Assembly (NCBI GenBank): GCA_947568835.1
Contig: OX387609.1
Coordinates: forward strand, 13,385,708 to 13,449,707
DNA from: Protonemura montana
Lineage: Eukaryota; Arthropoda; Insecta; Plecoptera; Nemouridae
Direction: 5' to 3'
DNA: 64,000 nucleotides
Shown here: one piece after another, positions 10,054 through 20,985 of the stretch
Layout of the letters: every line of letters starts with the position of its first letter
Numbering within the stretch: the first letter of the stretch is position 1
Made by a program: the position numbers and the translations under genes
The notes under the pieces: generated by a model
Told to the model about the DNA's origin: nothing
Databases searched by the model: none
What the model saw: the letters and a program-made list of their open reading frames with translations, nothing else

Positions 10054-11731
10054 TGGTAAGTTATGTTAAATATCGAAGCCAGATTAAAAGGCTTTCTTTT
10101 TTTCAATCTTATTTGAATTTGCTCTAAATATCTGAGCAAACTTCGGATAAATTTTAACCGGATTGAACTGCATGCAAGAAGCTCCCAATCCTATGATTGT
10201 TTACGACATAAAGATTAAAATATTCCGTAAAATTTGACCACCATTTAGGCTTTCTTTTAGAGGCGCACCTGGCAATTTGCCTCGACTTAAACCGTGATAA
10301 TTAATTACCTTTATTTTAAGCCATACCAACTGTCAGTTAAGAGCACAGCGAGGATTAAATACCACATACTACCAACCTACACACACTTTAAACCGCTCGA
10401 ACAGCGCCCCTGGTGGACATTCACTCTACTTATTAATTAAACTACAATTTAAAAAGTAACGTCTTTTTTTTTTTACCAGTCGCTTGCATTTCGTTATTTG
10501 CAGTCGATCCAGTTCGGTCGAATTCCACAGCCTTCTCGCGCGGAGAGAATCTCTAATCGGCGACAGAATTTAGCGCAGATTTTTGAGAAGCAAAGAAGGC
10601 TGTGAGATTCTTCCGTGTTCGCTTCATTGAATCCAGAATGGCGTGACGCAAACAACTGACCCAGCCGTCACGGCCAAAAGTAAACAATGCGATAATAATA
10701 TCATTTTGTTTATTTAAATGAATGACGGTTTAATTAAGTCTTTATAGACGCGGCTGTGTTGATGGTCAGTACCTTACCTTACCTAACGGGATCACTCGGA
10801 TATTCTCATTACGATTCATTCAAAGAGAAAACGATAAAATCATAAAACAAATTATCATCTGTGAGCAGTGAATAAAAAATCAGGTAAAAATTAAAACTAA
10901 TTTTCTCGCCTTACCGCGATGTCTAGCGCTAATGAAGAAGCATCAAAGGGACCGCGCCGTGCATTGTGTTTCTCAAGTGGAGCATCGAGTCACGTGACCA
11001 TGGCAACGTCTTGACATCGCGCGATATTGCTTGTCATTCGATTGGATGGGGTGCAAAGAGAGCACTGTACGGGTCGAGAGTGGTCAACTCGTGGGGTACA
11101 AAGAGAACATTTTATTTGCCGGGGGGTTTTTAGCGTTTCGGTGCAAGAAGTCGAGCAACTCAGAGTTAAATAAAGTAATATAATTGGATCTTAACCTTTT
11201 CTATGTATAACCTTTGGATTAAAGCTTGTATCATGCAAAAGGCACCGTTATCAGAAAGAAAATGCTTAAGAAAAAGGTTTTAGCATCATTTTCTCAGCAA
11301 TTAAGGCATCACAATACCTGCTAAGCACTAAAAAAGTCTGAAAACCAAGGCGCAAACGCACACGCTACGGCAAAACTTTTGGCGCAAGCGTCCCTGAGCT
11401 GGCATTGGCAAGACATTGTCAGCCATGACGATCTAGGAATGTCAGAACGCGGGATCTGGGAGGTCGTGATAGTGGGGGGGGGGGGGGTCAGAGGTCAATG
11501 TCGCTAAGTGGCAAGGACGGCGTCGCCCACGCTACGTGAGAATGTCACTCGGGTAACGGGACATCGCCCCTCCCCCGCTCCCTCCCCTCCCCCAACCCAG
11601 CCAACGTGGCTCCACAGGGTTCCGGCTAAACACCTCGCGTTCCGCACAAACAAAACAAACACTGCTGATTTGTTTACTTGTATATCAGGAAGGAATCGTA
11701 GGCAGCTTCAATAGCACATACTTCGTTATAG
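10054..11731. other. No recognisable gene
   Basis: AT-rich and mostly unassigned. It contains one copy of the dispersed CCACTC...CCGTACAGTGCTCTC motif on the minus strand at 11056-11092 and a G-run near 11475-11487. No frame above about 70 codons has family resemblance. Confidence 0.35.
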
Positions 11732-12640
11732 TCACCCATCCAATACCTGACCCAGCACAGTGTTCCTTAACTTGCATCCCTCCAACCTCTCTCCCGAACA
11801 GAACTGGTCATGTGTATGATGGTCACCCGTCCAATACCTGATCCAGTGCAGTGTTGCTTAACTTGCATCCCTCCAACCTCTTTCCCAAACAGAACTGGTC
11901 ATGTGTATGATGGTCACCCATCCAATACCTGACTTAGCGCAGTGTTGCTTAACTTGCATCCCTCCAACCTCTCTCCCGAACAGAACTGGTCATGTGTATG
12001 ATGGTCACCCATCCAATACCTGACCCAGCGCAGTGTTGCTTAACTTTCATCCCTCCAACCTCTCTCCCGAACAGAACTGGTCATGTGTATGATGGTCACT
12101 CATCCAATACCTAACTCAGTGCAGTGTTGCTTAACTTTCATCCCTCCAACCTCTCTCCCGAACAGAACTGGTCATGTGTATGATGGACACTCATCCAATA
12201 CCTAACTCAGTGTAGTGTTGCTTACCTTTCATCCCTCCAACCTCTCTCCCGAACAGAACTGGTCATGTGTATAATGGTCACCCATTCAATACCTGACGCA
12301 GCGCAGTGTTGCTTAACTTTCATCCCTCCAACCTCTCTCCCGAACAGAACTGGTCATGTGTATAATGGTCACCCATTCAATACCTGACGCAGCGCAGTGT
12401 TGCTTAACTTTCATCCCTCCAACCTCTCTCCCGAACAGAACTGGTCATGTGTATAATGGTCACCCATTCAATACCTGACGCAGCGCAGTGTTGCTTAACT
12501 TTCATCCCTCCAACCTCTCTCCCGAACAGAACTGGTCATGTGTATGATGATCACCCATCCAATACCTGATCCAGTGCAGTGTTGCTTAACTTCGATGATG
12601 TCATGAGGTCCGGTATTTCCAACACGACAAACCATTCGGG
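11732..12640 (-). mobile_element. 5S-SINE, about nine tandem 91-bp units ending in the 5S head
   Basis: Reverse-oriented units at strict 91-bp spacing, each with CACCCATCCAATACCTGAC, GCAGTGTTGCTTAACTT and CATCCCTCCAACCTCTCTCC. The last one runs into the SINE head (CTTCGATGATGTCATGAGG, TTTCCAACACGACAAACC) at 12588-12638. No 3' domain remains. Confidence 0.9.
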
Positions 12641-13378
12641 ACATATTCCAATCGATTGTACAGTTTGAAATGGCCATTAATGACCCGACCTATATATGTT
12701 GCAACATCGTCCAAGTCTTCTAGGGGACCAACGTCTTGGGGGCCGTGGTCGCGGGGGTCCTTGTCTCAGACAGAAGACAATTGATCTTGGCACGGCCCAC
12801 CAAACACCACACAATTCAAAGCAAGTCCACCGCCTTGCAAGCGTGACTCACGTCAGTCACAGCCGACTAGACTCGTACATTCACGTACCGAGGTCAACCA
12901 AACAACGAACAGCTGTTTTTTATTCTTTTATTTTTTTTTCCCGCCACTTTTGTGTGTTAAAGTGCACGTCAATTCTGTTTTTGGTTTGTCGATTGATTTT
13001 GACAGCTTTAGGTTTTATTTCACGCGCCAATAATGCTTTTAGCAGCGTTGTTGACAGAGATACGTTGTCATGGAAACTTGTAAACAAGCGTTGTGTTCTT
13101 TTTTTTCGTTTGAATTAGCCGTTAGATCTTACCTCGAGATTAGCAGCATTATCTTGACCGCGACTTAGTGTCACAAGCTGGAAGGACAAGAGCTATTGTG
13201 CTGCTCTCTTGGGGAATATTATCACCGATGCGGTTGATATATTCGCTCCATTGTTTGGCTAAAACTTACACAGAGCTTTCCATAGATTATCTTTCATCAC
13301 TGTGTTGTTCCTTTATCTAGTATATCGAGGTCTGCATGCAAGTTTTCATTTCAATTAAAATATAACTAAACGGTTTTT
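12641..13378. other. Unassigned; one 140-codon frame without resemblance
   Basis: A plus-strand frame at 12696-13118 encodes a Ser/Arg-rich start and a hydrophobic stretch (FYSFIFF, CTSILFLVCRLILTALGF). Its base composition matches non-coding neighbours, with T-runs at 12905-12940. I regard it as probably not a gene. Confidence 0.25.
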
Positions 13379-13849
13379 TTTATTATTATCAACACTATAA
13401 CCGTCTAAAAAAATTGATGACCAAACGGGGACACGAACCCTAATTTACACCTATCGCTGGTGTCGCTCTGAACCATTGAGCTACTTGGACACTGGCTTTT
13501 TGAGACGATTTTAGTGTATTTGATGAGAATGACAGATTTACAATTTCAATAAGATTTCATTTAAAAATACAACGCATTCAAACGTCAAATTGGAGTTATT
13601 CGAGTTTGACAGGTTGTGACGTGATATGGCGTCACTAGAATCAGAGTGACTGTGAGTATTCCCAGCCTCTTGGTTCTACTCCTTAGAGATCCATCATTCT
13701 CATCAAATTCACTAAAATCATCTCAAAAAGCCAGTGTCCAAGTAGCTCAATGGTTCAGAGCAACACCCGCGATAGGTGGAGATCGGGGTTTGTGTCCCCG
13801 TTTGGGCATCAATTTTTGAGACGGTTATAGTGTTTATAATAATAAAATA
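13379..13849. mobile_element. tRNA-headed foldback element, two inverted tRNA-like arms
   Basis: The arms are inverted copies of about 120 bp: CACTATAACCGTCT on the left and AGACGGTTATAGTG on the right. Each holds a tRNA-like body. The right body (13734-13810) has GTAGCTCAATGGTTCAGAGC (D arm), a T-loop region GGGGTTTGTGTCCCC and a pairing acceptor stem. The central 200 bp includes GGAGTTATTCGAGTTTGACA. Related copies lie near 25.7, 40.3, 43.3, 44.6, 46.7, 49.5 and 56.1 kb. The anticodon loop lacks a U33, so it is not a working tRNA. Confidence 0.75.
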
Positions 13850-14436
13850 CCCCGCGCATAAATACCCCTAACCAATAAAAGAAGCTCTAAATAAAACTTT
13901 TCTCAGGAACCGGAACCGGAAACGCAAACTTCGCTTCTAGTTCCGGTCATTGACAAGCAAGGAAACCACGGGGAGAAGATTTTGGTAAGATGCCGTTAAG
14001 AAGACTCAGCCAGCTTCTTGGATCACTGCCTATGTGACGTCAGAACACGGCGGGTAGAAAAACTTTTGAATGCAGAGTCAATTAAAAGTCAGAGTGAATT
14101 ACTAAAAGTGTGTTGTCAGCTGTTTTTGCACCGCCTTGTCGATTGATTCAAGTGTGTCAATGTAAATTGGACAAGTTTTTGTCATAAAGAGCCCCGGGCT
14201 CTAGAATTCCGTGTGCCGTGGAACTCAGACTCTGCTTTGTTGTCTGTTGCTGTATTTTGTTTACAAAAATATAAGATATTTTGTTGTGTATTCTTTAATC
14301 TGAGTTAACTGCCGCGAACCAACTTCAGAAGGCGGAGGTTTTTCTAAATAGGTTCGCTTGGGCTCAATTTCAGGCACACTTTGGGTCAGTTTGGGTTAAC
14401 ACAGGATGAAATTTCCTCTTTTACTCAGGTTTAGTC
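13850..14436. other. Unassigned
   Basis: No frame or repeat recognised. GATGAAATTTCC occurs just before the SINE insertion site and again just after it (14913 onward), a pre-existing local duplication. Confidence 0.3.
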
Positions 14437-14447
14437 AAAGCTTGGGT

Positions 14448-14890
14448 ACCGAACGGTTTGTCGTGTTGGAAACACCGGTTCTCGTTAGATCACCGAAGTT
14501 AAGCAACACTGCGCTGAGTCAGGTATTGAATGGGTGACCATTATACACATGACCAGTTCTGTTCGGGAGAGAGGTTGGAGGGATGAAAGTTAGTACAGCA
14601 ACTTCATTCGCCTCGCTTATCATCCTCTCCACAGCATGGATTTGTGGAGGAATCCTGCTGTTCGAGTTGTACCGTCCTTCGGAAGGGACGTGAAGCCGGT
14701 GGTCCCCTTGGTGCTCTTCGACAGGAGTAGGTTACGTGCCGGCACCGGGTTTCCCCTCCTCCCTTCTAGGCTAGGTTAGGTTCATCATCATCCTCCTCAT
14801 CATCCACTCATTCACCGACGCCATTAGACCAGTGCCGCAGGGCCAGTTGTCAAAACAGTGCGTCGTTAAACACTACAAATAATAATAATA
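14448..14890 (+). mobile_element. 5S-derived SINE, full-length monomer with 11-bp target duplication
   Basis: Best reference copy (443 bp). The head (about 14460-14545) matches metazoan 5S rRNA: GGAAACACCGGTTCTCG, GATCACCGAAGTTAAGCAAC (box A side) and TGAATGGGTGACC (box C side). The middle holds CAGAACTG-type and GGATTTGTGGAGGAATCCTG segments. A GAT/CAT-rich linker follows, then the 3' domain CACTCATTCACCGACGCCAT...GTGCGTCGTTAAACAC and an (AAT)n tail. AAAGCTTGGGT flanks it at 14437-14447 and 14891-14901, the mark of LINE-mediated retroposition. Confidence 0.93.
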
Positions 14891-14901
14891 AAAGCTTGGG
14901 T

Positions 14902-15356
14902 CAACGCTGGATGAAATTTCCCAGCATCGCTTATAAAATAGAGCCGAAGTGAAGAGCTTCTGCTAAAAGGTCAGGGTCACCAACTAACAGCAATTCGTAT
15001 GCTAGTTATGCTGACAAGATTCTTTACTCGCTGAATAAATCAGAATAATTAACAGACTTGCCACGACATTGTATTTATAAGTTACATCCTAGAGTTTAAA
15101 AGCTTCGTTAGAGTCACAGCGCCGACAATAAACTGTTTTATATGCAAATACCGACAGAACAACTTAATAATTCAAGTGGATTTAGTTGCTACCATATGGC
15201 GTTATCGCTCTACGGGAGTTGGGACATTTCATTCCGTTATTTCTTGCAGATTACTCGCATTTGAGAATGGTTTACAACTAATTAATATTTCTTACTGCTA
15301 ACCTCAACGATTGATAAACATGCATCGCGGTATTTTAAGTCGTAATTATTTAATTG
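14902..15356. other. Unassigned AT-rich stretch
   Basis: No coding frame, RNA gene or repeat recognised. Confidence 0.3.
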
Positions 15357-15440
15357 TAGAGGTTTGTTAAAAAAAAACGGCAGCAAGCGCCATCGGGTGG
15401 CAACTACCGTTACCACGTGTTGCCGGTCTAGTTTGCTCAG
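15357..15440 (+). repeat. Dispersed element N, copy 1
   Basis: TAGAGGTTTGTTAAAAA, GCAAGCGCCATCGGGTGGCA and ACTACCGTTACCACG recur at 47279-47400 and, more diverged, at 59817-59915. Its 3' part runs directly into the 53-bp array. It may be a short non-autonomous element. No ends were defined. Confidence 0.6.
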
Positions 15441-15442
15441 CA

Positions 15443-15692
15443 GAAAGTTTAACATTAGCGCTGTGAGTCTGAGTAAACCTGTAAACCCAATGGCAGGACG
15501 TTTAACATTAGCGCTGTGACTCTGACTAAACCTGTAAGCCCAATGGCAGGACGTTTAACATTAGCGCTGTGCCTCTGACTAAACCTGTAAACCCATTGGC
15601 AGGACGTTTAACATTAGCGCTGTGACTCTGACTAAACCTGTAAACCCAATGACAGGACGTTTAACATTAGCGCTGTGACTCTGACTTAACCT
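15443..15692 (+). repeat. Satellite, 53-bp unit, about 5 copies
   Basis: Unit with TTTAACATTAGCGCTGTGAC, TCTGACTAAACCTGTAAACC and CAATGGCAGGACG. It abuts element N and matches, in inverse orientation, the 35-copy array at 35.7-37.6 kb. Confidence 0.93.
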
Positions 15693-15864
15693 AACCCTAA
15701 ATTTGCTTCCTTGCCTGCGAGAAGTTCAGGTTAGATTCACAGCTTATCGTGTTTCATTTTCACGGTCCAGTGACTCTGGTAATTGTTGGGTGCACAAAAA
15801 AAGAGCTGCGACAAATTTGGGAGGAAGTCACCGCTTTGCGAACTTGATTTTACATTCCAGCCAC

Positions 15865-18800
15865 CAGTGTTGTGACCAGATACTTTTTAATAGCATCTAG
15901 ATACAAGATAAGATACTTCAGAAATATTGTATCTAGATACAAGATAAGATAATGGATTTTAAATATATCTAGATAAAGATACAAGATACTCTAAAATGTA
16001 TCTAGATATACAAAAAGATATGTAGATATTTTTCAGGGCAAACAGGAAAATAAGGAAATTTGGGTTAAATTTATAAAAACACAAAAATGATTTTAACTGA
16101 TGCTTTATTCATTACAACACATAAAAAATGAAAATAAATGAATTACTCCCTGCTCAAATGAGTTAACAAAAAACACGCTTAACTGGCAACGTCGTTGTAA
16201 ACTGTATAGACATGACAAAATCGACTATTGCACCCTCTACATATATGGTACAATTTATCAGGGGAGAATGTGGAATGAATGAGCATTACTTTTTAACAAG
16301 AGAAGCAATTGAAAGGTGTCATCTGATAAATTGCATCTTCTGGGTACCAGTATTTGAGAGCCTGAACTAAACATTCGTTCCACTGGCGCAGATGATGGTA
16401 TTGTTGTGTTATGCTTCAAAAAGACTTCTTTTACTGTGGGGTATTTTTGAAGGACTTCAATCTGTCTGGACTTATCCTTTAAATAAGACAATGCCTCTAC
16501 TGCAGATGAGTTTGCAGTTTCAGACTTACTGTTAGTTACATTCTCATCATCACCATTACCAACAACGCATTGAAATATGTCATCTGAATCAGAGTGTGCA
16601 GATTCTGCTTGGTCCTCCCCATAGCGATTGAGCTTGGCATAAATAGTTTCGCATTCAGCCAAAAAAAGACCTTTGCAAACATCTAATTCATCACCTGTCA
16701 CCCAATAAAGTTTAAATTTAGGATGACTGACAGTGGCTAGAATGTATTGTTTGCTATGCATTGAATTAAAATCTAGAATCTTTCCAAAGCGTCGATCAGA
16801 CATCAACTCTCGCAAGAGACTTTGTTTCAGGGGAGCACAAAAGACGAGATGGCTTAACTTTCCTAGTCGAATTTGTATTGATTTGAGACCAGGCAAAACA
16901 AAGCCCAAGAAGCACTGCTTATCACCTTGAAGAGCATCCAAGATAGTGGCAAGCGGTTCCATTACTAGCAAATACTCTTCAAGAAAATCAAGATCAAATT
17001 TTGAAAATCGTGGCAAACCAAGTTTATCCGAAACAGAATTTAACAAAAGCTTTTCTGCAACAACTTTCTTAACTGCATCATAATATGAGTTCCATCTCGT
17101 CACCACAGGTATAACGAACTTCGTCTTGCAAATATCTGCTACCTGATCAGATTTCAGAGTGCTTCTAGAAACCTTTTTCCATAGTCTATTACATTTCTTA
17201 AAAGCAGAGTTATACGCTTTGTCATATCGGGGATCCAGCAAAGCTTTTGCTGCGTCCGTTGTGCCAAGCAAGCTCAACGTATGAGATGCGCAGCACGTTT
17301 GGGGGGGCAATTCAAACAAGTCAGTGTCGTTGTCCTCTAAGATGTTTTCAGAAACTGCCACTTCCTCATTTTCACTTTCATCTTCGTCATCGTCTGAATC
17401 TGTATCATTAGAAAACTCCACAATGTTATTGTTATCTATGAATTGGTTCCCTTGAATAGTATTTGCTTTTGCTGGAAACATTCTGAACGCTTTGCCAAAA
17501 TTTGAGGCATTATCAGTCACTGTATTGGTCAGCTTGTCTGTCCCTAACCCATACTCCATGTGAATGTCCATTACAGTGGATGCTATCCGATCGTACGTAT
17601 GAGAAAATTTGAAGCGATTGCATGCCAATGCAAATGATTCTCTCACCAATGTTTCAGGGTTAATGCAATGGCCAGTCATGCCCATAAAACTTTTATTGTG
17701 ACTCGACCAAATATCAGCAGTAGTACAAACATACTTTCTATCCGCAAAATTCCTTACAATGGCTGTTTTCATGAGGACTGATTTGTGTTTAAGTCGTTTT
17801 TGTATCGTCCGCCGGCAAGGTACATGGATTTTGTCTGTTTTTGCCAATCCCAGGACGAGCCTTTTAAAAGATGGTTTCTCAACAGATGAAATAGGTCTCA
17901 TCTCTTCGATAATACAGTCCAAAATTAAATCTTCCACCTCTTCTTGCGTAACTGTCAGTGAAGTAGTGTTACTGTTATTTTTCTTACGGTTTGCATTGGC
18001 AGTAGCATTTTCAAATGGTGTTAGGGTTCGCCCAAGTGCAGATGACGACGAGGTATCTCCCGACGAGGACATGCTCCCTGAAGAGACTGGAGCAGCAACC
18101 TTCTTTTCCTTGATATGATTTTTTAAGCGATTTAATGCATGCCCATGAACTCTCTGAAAAGATAACCTTGGTTAATTTAAGAAATGGTATGTGGTACATT
18201 CTAAAGGAGTTCATGATTTGTATCATAAATAATCTTGAAGTTACAATTCTAAATTCTAAATAGAACAATGCTAATTTTTGAAACCTCTACATACCTTGTA
18301 GTGAACTAAAAAGTTCCCAGTCGATGTTGTAGACCCCCGGAGAGTTTTGACAGGCAAACACAAACAGCACGTCGCTTGTACCCTTGACCCATCCAGCTTT
18401 GTAACTTTAAAAAACTTTCCATCTAGGATAGCAGGATATAAAGTTCTTGAACATGAATCTTCTGGCCCGTCCACAGTTCGCATCCCGCCACCATCTGTTA
18501 GTATTCCTACCACTGATTCTTCTAATACATTATCCGAAACAGAACCCGCGTCCGATTTTGATAGCGCCATTTTCAGCCTGCTATTGCTAGACGCTGCTAG
18601 TGCAGGCTCGCTCAGGCAAAGAACATCTGTGTTTACTGGTAGTGGTACCCCACCTAGTGGCGTAAAATTGTAATATTTTCCTTGCGCGATATTTGAAATC
18701 AATCATGAAAATACAGAATGTGGAACCGTGGAACACAAAAGGATATTTTCAATCTTGTATCTTAAGCCCAAAATGTAGATACAAGATACAGAAACTATGT

Positions 18801-18916
18801 ATCTAGATAAGATACAAGATACACTTCATAAAACATATCTAGATAAGATACAAGATACTCAAATTGTATCTAGATTGAGTATCTAGATACTTGTATCTAG
18901 ATAAGTCACAACACTG
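15865..18916 (-). mobile_element. Complete hAT DNA transposon with 8-bp target duplication
   Basis: Perfect 12-bp terminal inverted repeats (CAGTGTTGTGAC at 15865-15876, GTCACAACACTG at 18905-18916) are flanked by identical 8-bp copies of CCAGCCAC (15857-15864 and 18917-18924), the hAT signature. Both subterminal regions carry clusters of TATCTAGATAC and AAGATA words in inverted orientation, probably transposase binding sites. The single gene inside is the transposase. Identical duplications and intact ends imply a recent insertion. Confidence 0.96.
16258..18702 (-). CDS. hAT transposase with BED zinc finger, two exons
   Basis: Catalyses cut-and-paste transposition of the surrounding element and is expected to act in the nucleus. 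Exon 1 is 18702-18295. A 141-bp intron (18294-18154) begins GTATGT and ends TTTTCAG. Exon 2 is 18153-16258. The spliced product is 767 residues. The intron removal joins the BED finger: Cys112, Cys115, His134 from exon 1 and His139 from exon 2. The RNase H-like hAT core shows TTADIWSS with Asp283, TDNASNF with Asp350, a CASH motif (Cys424/His427), TRWNSYYD near 488 and a candidate catalytic Glu535 in LVMEPLA. The C-terminal dimerisation block (IPSSAPVERMFS) lies near 722. An acidic insertion lies between the second Asp and the CxxH. No stop or frameshift was found, so it may be functional. An alternative start is Met45. Confidence 0.9.
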
Positions 18917-19014
18917 CCAGCCACGCACGGTGACGTCACGCTTGGCTGCAGGTAACAAGCCTGGCCTGTACAGGAGATTGTTTCACCTGCATTCAACCAT
19001 ATAGTTGAAGTACA

Positions 19015-19545
19015 GAGATAAGCAACAATGCGCTGAGTCAGGTATTGGATGGGTGATCATCATACACATGACCAGTTCTGTTCGGGAGAGAGGTTGGAGG
19101 GATGAAAGATAAGCAACAATGCGCTGAGTCAGGTATTGGTTGGGTGACCATCATACACATGACCAGTTCTGTTCGGAAGAGAGGTTGGAGGGATGAAAGT
19201 TAAACAACACTTTGCTGAGTCAGGCAATGGATGGGTGATCATCATACACATGACCAGTTCTGTTCGGGAGAGAGGTTGGAGGGATGAAAATTAAGCAACA
19301 CTGCACTGGGTCAGGTATTGGATGGGTGACCATCACGCACATGACCAGTTCTGTTCGGGAGAGAGGTTGGAGGGATGAAAGTTAGTACAGCAACTTCATT
19401 CGCCTTGCTTATCAACCTCTCGACAGCATGGATTTGTGGAGGAATCCTGCTGTTCGCGTTGTACCGTCCTTCGGAAGGGACGTTAAGCCGGTGGTCCCCT
19501 TGGTGCTCTTAGACAGGCTACATGGCACCGGATTCACCTACTTCT
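19015..19545 (+). mobile_element. 5S-SINE, about four tandem units plus middle domain, 3'-truncated
   Basis: Forward 91-bp units (TAAGCAACAATGCGCTGAGT, CATGACCAGTTCTGTTCGG) from 19015 to about 19385, then the CAACTTCATTCGCCTTGC, GGATTTGTGGAGGAATCCTG and GTACCGTCCTTCGGAAGG domains. It breaks off near 19535 before the GTCGTTAAAC tail. The head is also missing. Confidence 0.85.
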
Positions 19546-19918
19546 TACAGCTAGACCAAGCAAACATGGTTACCAACATTGTAAAAAAGGTGCGTGAAAA
19601 TACACCAATAAAACTAGTCGATTAAGTACGCCAGTTAGCCGACAAAGCCACCGAAATAAACCGGCGCGAACCGGGCATCGAACGCAGCACAAAAAGCGAG
19701 TGTGGCGCCCCGGGCGGCAAATGCGTGCACCTCGCGGAGCCTAGGAGCAAAAAAGTGCAGCAGCGAGCGCCGGCCGCTGCTTACAGCTCGCAATGTCCCA
19801 GATCTGTCAATCACCGGGCCGTGCCTAGAGATGCCGAAAAACTAGTCCTGACCGGGACTCGAACCCGCTGTCAGTGGCGGACGCTGGGCATAGGTCGACT
19901 TTACTGACTTAAAGGGAG
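19546..19918. other. Unassigned, with a B-box-like tRNA remnant
   Basis: Near 19850-19870 the minus strand contains GCGGGTTCGAGTCCCGGTC, a good T-arm/B box. The acceptor and D arms that a tRNA would need are not found at the right distance. No coding frame was recognised. Confidence 0.35.
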
Positions 19919-20310
19919 TCGAGGGTGAAACCGGCGCCGGCACGTAGCATACTCCTGTCGAAGAGCACCAAGGCCTTTTGCAAAGGACGGTACAACGCGA
20001 ACAACAGGATTCCTCCACAAATCCATGCTGTCGAGAGGTTGATAAGCAAGGCGAGTGAAGTTGCTGTAATAACTTTCATCCCTCCAACCTCTCTCCCGAA
20101 CAGAACTGGTCATGTGTATGATGGTCACCCATCTAATACCTGACTCAGCGCAGTGTTGCTTAACTTTCATCCCTCCAACCTCTCTCCCGAACAGAACTGG
20201 TCATGTGTATGATGGTCACCCATCCAATACCTGACCCAGCGCAGTGTTGCTTAACTTCGGTGATCTCACGAGGACCGGTGTTTCTAATACGGTAAACCGT
20301 TCGGTGGTCA
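19919..20310 (-). mobile_element. 5S-SINE, reverse, two internal units, tail missing
   Basis: Starts in the 3' half (GCCGGCACGTAGCATACTCC), passes the CCATGCTGTCGAGAGGTTGA domain, two 91-bp units and the 5S head (CTTCGGTGATCTCACGAGG, TGTTTCTAATACGGTAAACC). Confidence 0.85.
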
Positions 20311-20435
20311 CCCCACTGGGCCTGGCGTTCGCCACTGGCAGCTGCAAGGTTCTATCGCCCGGAACTAATCTGGGTTAAGTACTAAGCTCACCCCACGTCA
20401 GAGCGCACGACTCAAAGTCAGGCCAGCTTTTCAAG

Positions 20436-20570
20436 ATGGCGCCCGCATTCCTTGTCCCCGAAACACGGCAAAAACTGAGACGAAAACAAAAGAAATTTGG
20501 GAGAAATCCGCTATTACGCGCCGCGATACGATCTTGGGGCAGGTCGATTAGAGAGCTGCCTACACCGTAA
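20436..20570 (+). CDS. Small ORF, 44 codons, basic
   Basis: An ATG within the YY1-like context CAAGATGGCGCC opens a 44-codon frame rich in Arg and Lys (RQKLRRKQKK). A possible 5' splice site GTAAGAG overlaps the stop, so this may instead be a first exon ending at 20565. Too short to judge. No family recognised. Confidence 0.2.
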   Translation: MAPAFLVPETRQKLRRKQKKFGRNPLLRAAIRSWGRSIRELPTP

Positions 20571-20876
20571 GAGTGGCTGACTGCATTGGAAATGGGTCCT
20601 GACCGTTTGGTGGAGTTCAGTTCACGGTTATTTTTTAGTCTTGTTTAAGTGACTAAACAAATTCAATTGTTGCAATTTCCGGTTGAATATACAACTATCA
20701 GTCAATGTAAATTTTAATCAAAACTAATATCATTTTATTTCGTATATCTTTTTAGATTTTGGCCTCTTTTTTTCAACGTTTGCAGTTTGAATACGTATCT
20801 CCGAGATACCATCCTTGATCATATACTTACATTTTCTAAAAAACGGGATCATATTTCTGTAACTGGGCATCATAAG
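20571..20876. other. Unassigned
   Basis: AT-rich, nothing recognised. Confidence 0.3.
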
Positions 20877-20985
20877 ACCGGTCCAAGTTAGTCATGTTTA
20901 ACGACGCACTGTTTAAACAACGAAGCATGTAGCACTGGTCTCATAGCGTCAGTGAATGAGTGGATAATTATGAGAATGCAATGTA
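20877..20985 (-). mobile_element. 5S-SINE 3' tail fragment
   Basis: GTTTAACGACGCACTGTTT, GCACTGGTCTCATAGCGTC and GTGAATGAGTGGATAATTATG match the reverse of the SINE 3' domain. The rest is missing. Confidence 0.75.

Noticed and set aside
12696..13118. 140-codon ORF with a hydrophobic segment
   Set aside because: Contains homopolymer T tracts, has no recognisable domain and lies in DNA with non-coding composition.
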